Assembly: GCA_024704765.1 (NCBI GenBank)
Contig: JAKMXF010000221.1
Span: 124,001 to 188,000 of the forward strand
Source of the DNA: Oopsacas minuta
Lineage: Eukaryota; Porifera; Hexactinellida; Lyssacinosida; Leucopsacidae
Length of the DNA: 64,000 nucleotides
Reading direction: 5' to 3'
This document shows, piece by piece, positions 53,801-64,000 of the stretch (position 1 is the stretch's first letter; the number at the start of each line of letters is the position of its first letter). Both the position numbers and the translations under genes were made by a program. The notes below the pieces were generated by a model. It was not told where the DNA came from. It worked only from the letters and a program-made list of their open reading frames with translations, and did no database searches.

Positions 53801-53863
53801 AACTAACAGTATGAAGTACCCTTGTAAACCTATTGGTGAGGGGTAACTGATCTTTGTTAGCTA
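53801..53863 (+). promoter_or_regulatory. SECIS element of SELENON
   Basis: Helix I: CTAACA (53803-53808) with TGTTAG (53855-53860), then a small internal loop. SECIS core: ATGA at 53811-53814 opposite TGA at 53848-53850. Helix II: AGT-ACCCTT with GAGGGGTA-ACT, one bulged A. The conserved apical AA is at 53826-53827, 11 bases after the ATGA, as expected. SBP2 and the Sec elongation factor use this structure to decode UGA as selenocysteine. It lies 92 bases after the stop codon of an authentic SELENON coding region, which strongly supports function. Confidence 0.9.
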
Positions 53864-54018
53864 TCACTGCTATATTTTACTATACTGACTTTTTGCCATT
53901 CGTGAATACGACTACTATTAGAAATAGTTTTTTGAATATTTTCATAATTTTGTCATATTATTAACTATCCTATTATTTAACGGTTAACAAGGATTCTGTG
54001 ATTTCTAGAGTTGTATCC

Positions 54019-57016
54019 ATGATTGCACAATTTCACAGAGTGTACTTGTCAGCTGTTTTGCTGATATACTTGACAACACCTTTGCATTACTTCCTGAATC
54101 AGAAGTGTATTGTATTTTCAGTCAATGTATGTCCCGCATACATCGCATTCCTAAGCATTTTCTGGTTTCTATGGCTGGGCCATGTTTCAGCTTTCATCAT
54201 TTTGTCTTTCTCGAATGTAAATTCTAAAGTTGTTATACAAAAGTCTCATTCTGACAGTCGTATCCAATCTATGAAATGTCACATTTGGACTAAGATTGAC
54301 TTGAATTCTTCAGTGGATGATGCCTTGTTAGGAATTATAAATGAAATACTGGCTAACCACGTGTACAGTTGGTATTCTAAAATCAGCTCTGATAAAGCAT
54401 TTACTAATGAGGTTAGAAGGATATTTTATAACTAATTCAGATGAACTTAACCGTAATCGGTTAATATTTTCTTCTCTTAGGTCCGCTCTCTCTTGCACTA
54501 TTTTGTCCGTGCTCTAATACTAAGATTGCAAAAATGTGACGTCACTCGACTCACAAAGCTTAAACTGATTCCCTGCATCCTCCAACACATTCATAACTAC
54601 AAATTTTCTGTCTCTGATAACAGACAGACTAATGAATTCCTCAGACACCGCTCTATTGGTCACGCATACAGTCTCCCTGTATACTGGACCTATGCTGTTG
54701 AGGTCCTGTTACGTCACGTGACACCTCCCAATGTGATATCCTCTAGCTTGATGACCTCCCTGCTGTCACATGCTGTTGGTAACAAAGTTATATCCCAGGG
54801 GGTGTGGAGGATATCACAACCTCTATTCCTGTACCGACTCTTCAACCAACTCCTGGATCCAAATATTGAACCAATCGTTCCTCAAATACCTCCATCTCCA
54901 GACAAACCGCTTCTTTCCCTCCTCCTATCAACACCTATTCCACTAACACGTGTGTTGTCAAATGAAGAACTGGCAATATTTATTAGGTTCTTGCATGATA
55001 CAGGAGAACTCTCTGTTCTTCGCTGTCTGCACGATCTTACCGAGGTCAAGGATCTGCTAGACGGGCCTAAGATCCATAAAGAAGCAGCTGTTTATAAGAT
55101 TAGAGAAGCCAACAACAAATACTTTCTATCACCATGGAAACATCCTCTGCCTCTTGCTGTTACAAATATGGATACTTTAAGGGATAATTTAGAACTTAAA
55201 GTTAGTTCTTTGTATTATATTCTAATATCATATTATATTTAATTACTTCTACTAATAGGCAGAAGCAGACATTATTACAGCGCTACAAGAGTCAAAAGTT
55301 GTCCATCAGCTGTTAGAGGAGTTGATAGCAGTTAGAGATGAATATCTGTATCCTGTCTTCCTGAGGTCTGGGACTTATCGTACTCACGCGCTGTCACATA
55401 GACTCGCCGAGGGGCCTTGTCAGGTGTGTTTATTGTTAAAGTCATGCTATTTTGTAGGATATTGTACATTCCTTTTGCTATCTAGGTAACCAAGTTATCA
55501 GAAGACAGGAGATCGAGTAGGAGTATGTCATTTCGGGTAATTAAGAGAGAAGGCATGTTAAACAGGAATTCTCCCCACTCGTCTCGGAATCTAACCAAAG
55601 CTTCTACAATTGATGTTCCTATCAGTCAAGATAATGTCGGAGAGAAAGAGATATACAGAAGGTATTTAATAAACATAAATCACAAATATTCTTGTATTTA
55701 TACTATCTGCTCTAGGACTATCTCTGAGCCTCCCAATCAGGAGTTATTACCCAAACAGCGATTAGGTCGCACACGTAGCATCGGATTGGAAAACGTGTGT
55801 GTGAATGAAGATCAGCTGGAATTTGATCTGTCAAAATGGGATGTATCTATCAAAGAAGTTACACGTATGAAGAATATTAAAACCGTTTATCAGTTCGTAA
55901 TACACGTGACACGTCGTGACGTAACACCAGAATCTGATTGGAGTATTTTCAGACGCTATTCTGAGTTTGAAGTGCTGGACAGTATGTTGAGGAAGTTCTT
56001 CCCTGCTGCTAGACTGTCTAGTATGCCTAAGAAGATAATGTTTATTTCAACTCAAGAGTTGGAGAATAGACGGAGAGAACTGGAGATTTATCTACAATCT
56101 CTCATAAAGTTTGTTATAATTTTAGGCTATGTATTCATTTGATTTACGAGTTGTAATTAGATGTAGAGAATTACAGAGGTCTGAAGTAGTTTGTAAATTC
56201 CTTTGTGAGTTTAATGATGACAAGCTATTCCAGGGTGAGAACTTTGGCGACCATGCAGGTAGAGTTCTGATGTCTTTGCCTAAGAGCTTCCTCGGTGACA
56301 GGTATCTGTTAGTTTAACACTTTACTAGCAACAATTAGTTAATTATACTTGCGTTTCTTAGATACGAGTTTCTGAACAAACCATTTGAACATTTCATAGA
56401 ATCCACTACTCCCACAATATATAGCCATAAGAATGACGTAATCAAAAAGGTTGAAGCCTCAAATACTGATTGGGAACACAACTCAGCTGAGTACAATAGA
56501 GTATTTGAATCAGCTCCAATATCCCCTCTAAATAATCTACCGCATGAAACTGCTCACACTTTAAGATCCTGGCTTGATATTTGTGAATTTTTGGCTGATT
56601 CTGTTCTATTCGTTCCTCAGTCCGTCAAATTTATGATTGCCTCTCTTAAAATATTCTTACCCCACCAGACTGAAAAGTTGTTAGACACCTCAATGAGTGA
56701 TCTCATAAGTCACTTGTCAAACGAGTCATACGTCACGTATGCAATTAACAAAGCACGTGACTTTCTTTATCACTCTGCTCCACAAGAGGAAAATCGTGAC
56801 TATCTTAAGGTGGAATTTGAGACTCAGAAACAAATTATGAGAGAAAGAATTAGAGTAATAATTCCCCCAGCTGTTGTGAATATTTTTGGAGAGCAGCAGT
56901 TGCTAAGCAACCTCAATCTTGTTGTAGAATGTTTTGGAAATCAAGAAACTAATCAACAATTAATTGCTTCTCTGTTGGATCAGATAATATTAGAACTTTT
57001 TCCAGAAATAAGTTGA
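54019..57016 (+). CDS. SNX14: Sorting nexin SNX14-like (PXA-RGS-PX-nexin C), seven exons
   Basis: Exons 54019-54411, 54481-55200, 55259-55423, 55486-55661, 55716-56108, 56161-56301, 56362-57016; 880 residues (human SNX14 has 946), phases all agree. Introns are 52-69 bases. Order: two N-terminal TM helices (about 10-60); a PXA domain (LLGIINEILANHVYSWYSKI, LLHYFVRALILRL, LIPCILQHIH); an RGS-like helical region (LSVLRCLHDLTEVKDLL); a PX domain (VYQFVIHVTRRDV, SDWSIFRRYSEFEVLD, PAARLSSMPKK); a nexin-C domain to the end. SNX14 sits at ER-lipid droplet and ER-lysosome contacts. SNX13, SNX19 and SNX25 share this plan; the N-terminal TM pair and CRELQRSEVVCKFLC segment favour SNX14. Confidence 0.88.
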
Positions 57017-57081
57017 TGTAAATATCCTTAAATTTGTACAAAGTTATGATTTTTTTCTAGATATATATTACGTTACATCGT

Positions 57082-57876
57082 ATGCTTCCATTGAGAATAA
57101 CGAGATTCAAATTCTGCTCCCTTCTAGCTCGCCTCAATCCTCTCCACAGATTCATGGCTACAGCTAAGAGTACAGATGTTGGTTTCCTGGGTCAACAAGA
57201 CTCCATAGCTATAGATCAAGAACTCGTGAATACATATAAATTCACGGTAGAACAGCTGATGGAGGTAGCAGGGCTAAATGTTGCAGATATTGTAGCAGAC
57301 ATTTACCCAAAACAACACGAATCAGATAAAGTATTAATCTGTGTGGGTCCGGGACATAACGGAGGAGACGGTTTGATTGCTGCTCGCCATCTCCTGTCAT
57401 TCGGAGTAAACCCTGTCATATTTTGCCCTAAGAGAGCAAAGAGTATAGTTTTGGAGAGGCTAATAGAACAGGTGGAAGCTGTGAGTATCCCAATCCTAGA
57501 TACCCTACCATCTACTGATACTATTTCTAAGGAGTATAGCTTGGTTCTAGACTGTCTGTTCGGATTCAGTTATAAACCTCCCATTAGGAAGCCTTTTGAC
57601 GATGTTCTGAGGTCACTTGTCAATGTCAAAGTTCCTCTCATCTCACTTGATATTCCATCAGGCTGGGATGTAGAACAGGGACCAGGAGATGTAGCAGAGG
57701 ACATGAGACTACAGCCTGAAACTCTCATCTCCCTCACTGCTCCCAAACTAGGTTCCAAACACTTCAAGGGGAAGCATCACTTCCTCGGTTTGAGGATGGT
57801 CCCACCCCAACTGCTAAAGAAGTTTGGAGTAAATTTCCCTCTCATTCCAGGTACTAAGCAGTATATTGAGATATAA
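57082..57876 (+). CDS. NAXE: NAD(P)H-hydrate epimerase
   Basis: Single exon of 264 residues. A basic N-terminal presequence (MLPLRITRFKFCSLLARL) is followed by the YjeF_N domain: QQDSIAIDQELVNTYKFTVE, MEVAGLNVADIV, the nucleotide loop VGPGHNGGDGLIAARHL, LVLDCLFGFSYKPPIR, LISLDIPSGWDVEQG and LTAPKLGSKHFKGKHHFLG. It interconverts R- and S-NAD(P)HX so that the dehydratase can repair damaged cofactor, mainly in mitochondria. It begins 65 bases after SNX14 ends, on the same strand, unusually tight for animal genes, and ADAT3 begins 138 bases after it. The human enzyme has 288 residues. Confidence 0.95.
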   Translation: MLPLRITRFKFCSLLARLNPLHRFMATAKSTDVGFLGQQDSIAIDQELVNTYKFTVEQLMEVAGLNVADIVADIYPKQHESDKVLICVGPGHNGGDGLIAARHLLSFGVNPVIFCPKRAKSIVLERLIEQVEAVSIPILDTLPSTDTISKEYSLVLDCLFGFSYKPPIRKPFDDVLRSLVNVKVPLISLDIPSGWDVEQGPGDVAEDMRLQPETLISLTAPKLGSKHFKGKHHFLGLRMVPPQLLKKFGVNFPLIPGTKQYIEI

Positions 57877-58014
57877 ATTTAGATATTGAATTATTGAGAA
57901 TTTATAGTTTTAGTTGATTCAATATAGCGGTGGTTTATACAATGTGGTATGTATAATATGTACAAATTGAGGAATCAATCTCTATCTTTAATTTAATAGA
58001 ACATTGTAGCCCCA

Positions 58015-58953
58015 ATGAAGCCAGTATTAGCAGACAAATACACACGAAATGTTACAACTGTAGATTACATTACAGCTAGTGTAGCTGATCGGACTCAGCT
58101 TTCTACACTAGTATCTGAATTCAATGATCTATTGCCTCTTCCTCCTCGATTTTGTCACTTAAAGAGAGTTAAGTCTACAAATATCGAAAATAAAAAGAAG
58201 TATTACATATTAATGGTTCCTTTCAAACAATTACCAGCTGGTGTTTCTCTGTTTACTTGTGTGAAACATTTACTACCATCTCTCCCGATAGAAATAACCA
58301 AATGCTTAGGTGATATAACTGTTGTTAAGGTTCCTGACTACATACCGCTTACCTCAATGCAGTATACTTATGCTAAGAATCTCTGGCCAACAGTGTACTC
58401 ACATAATCCAAAGATCGAAAAACAATTGAGTAAGAATCCATTTTCTGCTACTGAACTCTTACGTATGAAAGAATATATGAGAAGTGCTCTACAGTTAGCT
58501 AATAATGCTAGGTTAAATGGAGCTCTCCCTGTAGCCTCTGTTATAGTAGATCCTGTTAAGAAGCAGATATTAGCAGGTCAACACCATTCTGTAGACAGCT
58601 GTCTAGATCATTCGATTATGCGATGTATACAAGATATAGCTAAATTACAGAAACCCATTGTTACTGGTTCAAAACGAACTATTGATGACAGTGATAATCT
58701 TAATATTTCTAATTCTTCAGAATATTATCTATGCACTGGTTTGGAGGTGTACACAACTCAGGAACCTTGTGTTATGTGCTCTATGGCTCTTGTTCATGCT
58801 AGAATTAGTAAGGTTTTCTATGGAATGGCTAACATAGAGATGGGTGGATTGGGTAGTGTTTATAACATACATTATCAAGAGGGCATTAACCATCATTTTG
58901 ATGTTTATAAAGGATTTCTAGAACAAGATAGTATACAATTATTTCAGAAATAA
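58015..58953 (+). CDS. ADAT3: tRNA adenosine deaminase subunit ADAT3 (non-catalytic)
   Basis: Single exon of 312 residues (human 351). The N-terminal half is the ADAT3-specific domain. The C-terminal half is a cytidine-deaminase fold with zinc ligands in LDHSIMRCI and TQEPCVMCSMALVHAR. The catalytic Glu of HAE is Ile (HSI) here; ADAT3 proteins typically lack it (Val in human), which marks this as the structural partner of ADAT2 rather than an active subunit. The ADAT2-ADAT3 complex converts A34 to inosine in tRNA anticodons. GGLGSVYNIHYQEGINHHF near the end is typical for ADAT3. Confidence 0.94.
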   Translation: MKPVLADKYTRNVTTVDYITASVADRTQLSTLVSEFNDLLPLPPRFCHLKRVKSTNIENKKKYYILMVPFKQLPAGVSLFTCVKHLLPSLPIEITKCLGDITVVKVPDYIPLTSMQYTYAKNLWPTVYSHNPKIEKQLSKNPFSATELLRMKEYMRSALQLANNARLNGALPVASVIVDPVKKQILAGQHHSVDSCLDHSIMRCIQDIAKLQKPIVTGSKRTIDDSDNLNISNSSEYYLCTGLEVYTTQEPCVMCSMALVHARISKVFYGMANIEMGGLGSVYNIHYQEGINHHFDVYKGFLEQDSIQLFQK

Positions 58954-59434
58954 TATACTCAGCCCTAAACTAACTATTTATATGATTCAAAGATACACGG
59001 TTAGTTTGATTGCTTGCTTTTAAATAGTTTTCTAATTTAAGTATTATTCATATTATTATTATTGTTTGAAATGATTGATTAAACTTAACAGTTGCTGTTT
59101 AAGAAATGTTGAACTAACAAAAGTATGTATAATGAAAACAGTTATTTTAAAGATACATAAATCTAGGATGTTTGTGCTCATTTTCAATATTTCTTAACTT
59201 CTCTACCTCATTTCTGTTATATGTAGTCTGTAAATAAATAGAACATTTAAATTCTAGTCAAAAGAGAGTGGTTTTATTATCGATCTTGATTTCCGGAATT
59301 GGTAATTTACATTTTTAGTTACAACCCGATTTCTTTATTGTTTTCAAATTGCTCTAATTGTTCCAGCAGCCTTTTCATTTAACTCACGTCCTTATTAACT
59401 CTTAAGAGAGTCCTTTGCGAACCAGCTAATCAAA
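58954..59434. other. Spacer between ADAT3 and SRP68
   Basis: About 480 bases, AT-rich, holding the ADAT3 3' UTR and the SRP68 promoter. No motif or repeat was recognised. Confidence 0.4.
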
Positions 59435-61631
59435 ATGGCAAGTGAAGTACAAGACATAGAAAATGTAACAGAAGAAGTTGATAAATCAGCGGAAGAAGCA
59501 CCTCTCTCTATTCCAGTTTCTTTAGAGTTGTTGACATTAGTGTCAGAATGGAGAGCACAACATGGGTTGAAGCATGAGGATTATACTCGCTACAGACGGT
59601 ATTCCATCCACATTTATCTTAATGATAATTTATAATAACTAATGATCATTCTTATACACAAATTAGTTATCTATCTTGACAATAATTTTTCAGTATCCTT
59701 GTAGTTACAATTATGCAACCAGTTCACTGTATTTATATTTTATATTTTGTGTTTAGTTATTGCTCTCGCAAACTTATGAGAATTCGTCGAACTCTTCATT
59801 GCCAGTGCACACAAAAGGGTAAATACAAAATAGCTCCAGTTCTCACTCCTGATGACCTCACTCAGGAGAAACAGCTGTTTGTATGTCTGGTGAGTGCTGA
59901 AAGGTGTTGGAGTTATGCCATGGAGCTTAAGGTGACAGCTGCACAAGAATCCAGACACAAACATAGGTACATTCACAATATTTTGCTGTTGCATTAAACA
60001 TTACTTATATCGTATATATGTAGACAAGTGAGAAAGCTAAGCAAAGCTGTTAAGCACTCAGAAGAATTGTATACTCTCACAGAATCAAATAGAACAGATG
60101 CTCGCTCTAAGCTAGAGACTTCTGCATACAGAGACTGGTTGATAGGAACTCTCTCTCTTGAGAAATTAGAATGGAGTAAAGCTGTACACAGCTTTTCCAA
60201 TTGTAAGGCTGTTTATGAACAGCTGAGTGCAGTAGTGTCTCCAGGACAACAGGTATGCCTGACAGATATATATTATTAGGATATGATGTATTGTCTCTGT
60301 AGACCTTCTACAAGGATATAGCTTCACAATTAGAACTCCACCTACGCTACTGTCGATATAGCCTAAAGCTGGGAACTGAGGCAGGTGGTGAGACAGAGAG
60401 TGCTCTCCTGGAGCTGAGGAGCTCAGATCTGAGTGGACCTCTGGCTGACAAAATCGAAGAAGTGTTGAGACAAACACGTGAGAAGGCTGACACTGGTATA
60501 TCAGAGGTCAAGTGGCTAGGTATCATTTCTGCATTGTATATTATGTATTGTATTATTGTATTTAAATATTAGGCAAGAGTGTACCTATCCGTTCTGGGCG
60601 TGTTCACGACGCGATCAGAATTATTGAAGAGGGAGGAAAAGAGGTAGAAAAGGCGACAGGAAGAGAAGCTAAATTGAAACATTTCGCTAGACTACTGCTA
60701 GACTGTCAAGAGGCAGTACAGAGTATAAAAGATGAGATTGGAATAGAAAAGCAGTCTAAACAGCTACAAGAGAAAGAGCATAGATTGGAACATCTGGGGG
60801 GATTATGTGAGTCATAACTATTATTACTATTACTATATCTTATAAATTTATTCATATATTATCCCAGTGGATTACATCAACTATTGTAAACTAACTCATA
60901 GCACATCACGTAGTCTCCTGATGCTAGAACAACTGATTAAACCGGATAGAGGGGTAGAGGGAGGTAGACCTGAGGAGCTAGTTAGACTCTATGATATTCT
61001 ATTACAGAATAACTTAGACTTAGTAGCTATACAGGGAGTAGAAGAAATGATGGGAATGGAGTTGTCTGTAAGACGAGCTGAATTTCAGGTTTGTAGCTAA
61101 CATCATTGTAGTTTATTATTATTATTTATGAGTATGTAATAGGCACATAGATGTTTCTATCTTGCAGAAGTATATCTAACAGCTGCACGACTTAATGAAG
61201 GATTAGCTTTACTTGAGAAAGCTGCAAGACATGTAACAGAGCTAGAAAAAGTGTGTGCAGATTGGAAAGATACTCGTGTTACTAGTATATTAGAAGATAG
61301 TGAAATATTGAATGGAGACATACGCAGTAAGAGATGTGCTGCTCTTGCTTCTCTCTGTCTAGGCAGTAGTGCCGGAGATATACTGACAGCACCTTCTCGA
61401 CCTAAAGGTCATATAGCAGATTGTCTAGAGCATTATATCGTACTAGATTCAACAGATAAATTGGAAGATTTGCAAATAGTTTCATTTCCACCAGATTATA
61501 AGCCTGCACCTTGTAAACCATATTTCTTTGACTTAGCATTGAACCATGTTACCTTTCCAGAGCTAGAGAGTCACTACTCTAAGAGGGGAGGAGTATTGAG
61601 CTCATTGTTCAAGGGTATCTGGTCTTCTTGA
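59435..61631 (+). CDS. SRP68: Signal recognition particle subunit SRP68 (seven exons)
   Basis: Exons 59435-59598, 59757-59966, 60024-60252, 60303-60519, 60573-60806, 60868-61088, 61143-61631; 587 residues (human 627), all phases agree. Introns run from 50 to 158 bases. The N-terminal RNA-binding part is helical and basic (SEWRAQHGLKHEDYTRYR, YCSRKLMRIRRTLHC, ERCWSYAMELK, VRKLSKAVKHSEELY). Middle segments LVRLYDILLQNNLDLV and FQAHRCFYLAEVYLTAARLN form the helical repeats. The conserved end PPDYKPAPCKPYFFDLALNH and VTFPELE binds SRP72. SRP68/72 is the large heterodimer on the S domain of SRP RNA, needed for ER targeting. Confidence 0.96.
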
Positions 61632-61779
61632 AGATTTAGAATAATAATCTAGTTATGTTGTATGCATTTGCTCACTAGAATAATTCGTATATTCTGTATA
61701 GGGAATTTGGCCTTCTTATCCGTAGTGTTGAGCAATTGTCTGTTTACTTTCTCTTAGCAGTTTGTATATTTCTCTAAGA

Positions 61780-63136
61780 ATGGATGAAGCTGGCAATACG
61801 AATTATTATAAAATCTCTGATTTCAGAGGAGAGGTAAATACAGTGTTTAATATCAAATATGAAATATTGCCACAAACATTCAAATATTTTATTTAAATTG
61901 TCTTCTATAGAGCTCGTTTGAGGTTGTTAAGTGTAGATTAACAAATGGTTTGGAGATCGTCAAATGTATATATGAGTTCTTTTTGGTTAGTTTGGTTAGG
62001 TTTCTATTCTCTCAAATATTTGTTATTCTGAATGTTCGTTCCTGCAGCAACTCGCTGGTCTTGAAGAATCATTTGCTCATGGATTACAGAAACTCCTCAG
62101 GAGTGCTTCTTACACGCTACACTCCAACACTCTCATGCAGTGGTTAGGACAAGATCCTTTCGAAGAGACAGGGTGATCACAATTAAATACTTTAAGCTCA
62201 AATGACTGTTTTGAATACCGTTATATTATTTTTAGTACTTTAAAAGAAGCTTGGAATTTAATTGGAGAATGCCTTTCTCTCACTGCTAAGCATCATCTCG
62301 AGAAGGTAGCTACGAATATACATGTTACTGGTACAAGAATTATAGAAATAAGAAATATATTAATTGATATTATTCAGGCTTATTTATTGAAACAAACTGT
62401 CGCAGAACCTCTCAGTGAGACCAAACAACAGTTAGATGATATTAAGAAGCAAGTATGTTATATATTACTGAACGGATAATTTGTGTTACTTTTCCGTTTC
62501 GTTAGAATCTTAAAGAAACAAAGTTTGCATCGACAAAGAAACTAAAGCAACAGTTGAAAACAGTGAGTATAATTGTATAATATATTACTCCTGATGTTAT
62601 GCATCTGTCAATCTAGGAAAAATTAAAGTTTGAGGCGATTACTACAGAGTATAGCAAACTGAGAGGACAACTTGATTTCCCAGGTAAATCCATTTTATAT
62701 TTGATTACTTGCTAGCTAGAGTGAACACGTTATTTTCTTCACTTCTTTCCAAAGAAAGAGTGGACAGGATGTCATCTAAGAATCCTCAGAAGGTTTGATC
62801 TACTATACATATAATTATATTTTATATTGCATCTTTCTTTTTCCCTTTGAATGTGTTAATTGTACGTTTACACGTATTTTATTGCTACATATTCTGGGGA
62901 AATTGGGAGAAGGTGACCCTGTTCATTATATTTGAACCGCATTAGCTTGAAGAGCAGATTAATGTTATTGAAGCACAGCTCCAAGATCAAGAACATCTGT
63001 AAGTTTATTATACGCACACATCTGATGTTTACTGTAATAATTATTATATGGATGTTTTGTTAGATGTACAAAATTGAAACAAGAATACATCATAGCGGAA
63101 AGAGGGGCTAATCTCCAACTTGAATATGTTTACAAT
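61780..63136 (+). CDS. F-BAR domain protein, many small exons, 3' end beyond window
   Basis: Ten exons: 61780-61833, 61911-61985, 62048-62172, 62236-62305, 62378-62452, 62506-62562, 62617-62683, 62755-62792, 62946-62998, 63064-63136, all phase-consistent, average about 69 bases. The start is MDEAGNTNYYKISDFRGE. The next part reads as an FCH/F-BAR entry: SSFEVVKCRLTNGLEIVKCI, YEFFLQLAGLEESFAHGLQK and LLRSASYTLHSNTLMQWLG. Helices rich in Lys/Gln/Glu follow (KQTVAEPLSETKQQLDDIKK, LEEQINVIEAQLQDQEHL). F-BAR dimers bend membranes in endocytosis and actin control. C-terminal domains (SH3, RhoGAP, kinase) that would name the family are not reached: the last exon ends at a donor (AAT|GTGAGT) and the gene continues beyond the window. 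Confidence 0.75.
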
Positions 63137-63402
63137 GTGAGTGGGCTATTTTTGCATAAGATATCATATCTTATCAGTATATGAGTAATATCACAGTATA
63201 AGAGTAATATCAAAGTACATAAGTAATATCATATAAGTAATATCTTTGAAATAGTTATCACATGTAACTCCCAATTACATAAGAGAAATTTGTGATTATA
63301 ATTATTACCACAGCATGTAATCAAATTACTTTACGATTTTTCCCTTTTCAATGTTGTATATATGATAAATCATATAACTATTCTATCGATTTTTAGCTCA
63401 GA

Positions 63403-64000
63403 ATGAATTATACACGAATCCACCCTAAAATAATTTTGACAGTATTCTCAATTTCTCTTATTATATGTATCGTATTATTAATATTTTATCTTTTCTGGTT
63501 TGTTTATTTCGCGAACGAGGTGCGTTACTTGAAGAAGAAGTTGTGGAGGATAAAACAGGGACGTAGCAATTATGAAAATGACACTCTTTTTATCAAATAC
63601 GAATCTGAATATATTAAGAACAGACTCATGTTATTCGTGACTATTCTTGAACCATTATCCTTTCTTCCAACATTCATAGAAATATTAACTCAGGAATTTT
63701 TTATGGATCCTCTGGAGCAAAGAGAAATTCTAATTAAATGGGTGTTAATTTTAAGTCAGAATGTTTGGTTTTCTCTCACATCCATCATCTACTTAACTTC
63801 GATCTACTTACTCAATCTGCTAACATTTTACCAGATTAACCTACTGCAGAACACGAATGATATAACTTTATTAAAACGAAAACTACGACATTTATTAATA
63901 TTTTCAATTATCCTCGTAGTCATGGCTTTTAGTGTAATTGCCTCCATTATCTCACAGTTTATTGCCGTAGTCCTTATTTCATACTATACGGTTACTCTGA
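63403..64000 (+). CDS. Orphan seven-helix membrane protein, copy C (cut by window end)
   Basis: Open from the ATG at 63403 to the end, 199 residues. Helices at about residues 9-37 (ILTVFSISLIICIVLLIFYL), 72-95, 118-148, 163-184 and from about 186. Loop 1 reads NEVRYLKKKLWRIKQGRSN with an N-glycosylation-type NDT further on. Arrangement and the EVRxxxKKLxR motif match copy B, and the topology matches copies A and B. The F-BAR gene has an open donor 266 bases upstream, so this gene may lie within the next F-BAR intron on the same strand. An AG precedes the ATG (TTTTTAG|CTCAGA), so it could alternatively be an exon of that gene, but a membrane protein start is the better reading. Confidence 0.65.
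   Translation, partial: MNYTRIHPKIILTVFSISLIICIVLLIFYLFWFVYFANEVRYLKKKLWRIKQGRSNYENDTLFIKYESEYIKNRLMLFVTILEPLSFLPTFIEILTQEFFMDPLEQREILIKWVLILSQNVWFSLTSIIYLTSIYLLNLLTFYQINLLQNTNDITLLKRKLRHLLIFSIILVVMAFSVIASIISQFIAVVLISYYTVTL

Noticed and set aside
1-64000. CRISPR arrays, bacterial operons and rRNA or tRNA genes
   Set aside because: The window is eukaryotic nuclear DNA with spliced genes; no regularly spaced repeats or recognisable cloverleaf or rRNA segments were seen by eye. A tRNAscan-SE run would settle the tRNA question.

Overview
The window is nuclear DNA of an animal. It is AT-rich, most introns are about 50-130 bp with GT-AG ends, and genes sit close together on both strands. Metazoan-type genes include KIF3B, an attractin/MEGF8 relative, annexins, a tetraspanin, a caspase, a Maf-like bZIP and SELENON. 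The tiny introns, dense packing and nested genes would fit an early-branching animal such as a sponge; that placement is inference and no marker in the window settles it.

Layout. 1-4.9 kb: a small CRIB protein and the 3' part of a tubulin tyrosine-ligase-like gene. 4.96-8.4 kb: SBDS (minus), whose first intron holds an intronless four-BRCT gene on the plus strand. 8.5-17 kb: p23, dihydrolipoamide dehydrogenase, a diverged Maf-like bZIP, a seven-finger C2H2 protein, MRPL30 and a tetraspanin. 17.1-21.4 kb: KIF3B (minus, eight exons), with intronless MCTS1 and ATG12 on the plus strand inside its second intron. 21.4-26.7 kb: EMC4, a class III aminotransferase, a repeat-rich stretch holding decayed tail copies of two genes, and a caspase. 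27-34.4 kb: CCDC25, an eight-exon attractin-like gene, a small membrane protein and a 7TM orphan. 35-44 kb: two annexins, a UBL-thioredoxin protein and a thioredoxin-like/coiled-coil/PH protein. 46-50.6 kb: a PUB-UBA-UBX gene with a 7TM orphan nested in an intron. 52-63 kb: plus-strand run SELENON, SNX14-like, NAXE, ADAT3, SRP68 and an F-BAR gene; a third 7TM orphan begins at 63.4 kb and runs off the end.

Three observations stand out. (1) SELENON carries an in-frame TGA read as selenocysteine, with a complete SECIS element in its 3' UTR and a hairpin just after the TGA. (2) Three unrecognised seven-helix membrane proteins share one topology, and at least one (probably two) lies in a host intron. 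(3) Nesting is frequent: SBDS hosts a BRCT gene, KIF3B hosts two genes, the UBX gene hosts a 7TM gene. Exon coordinates were joined by hand from splice sites and reading frame, not by software.
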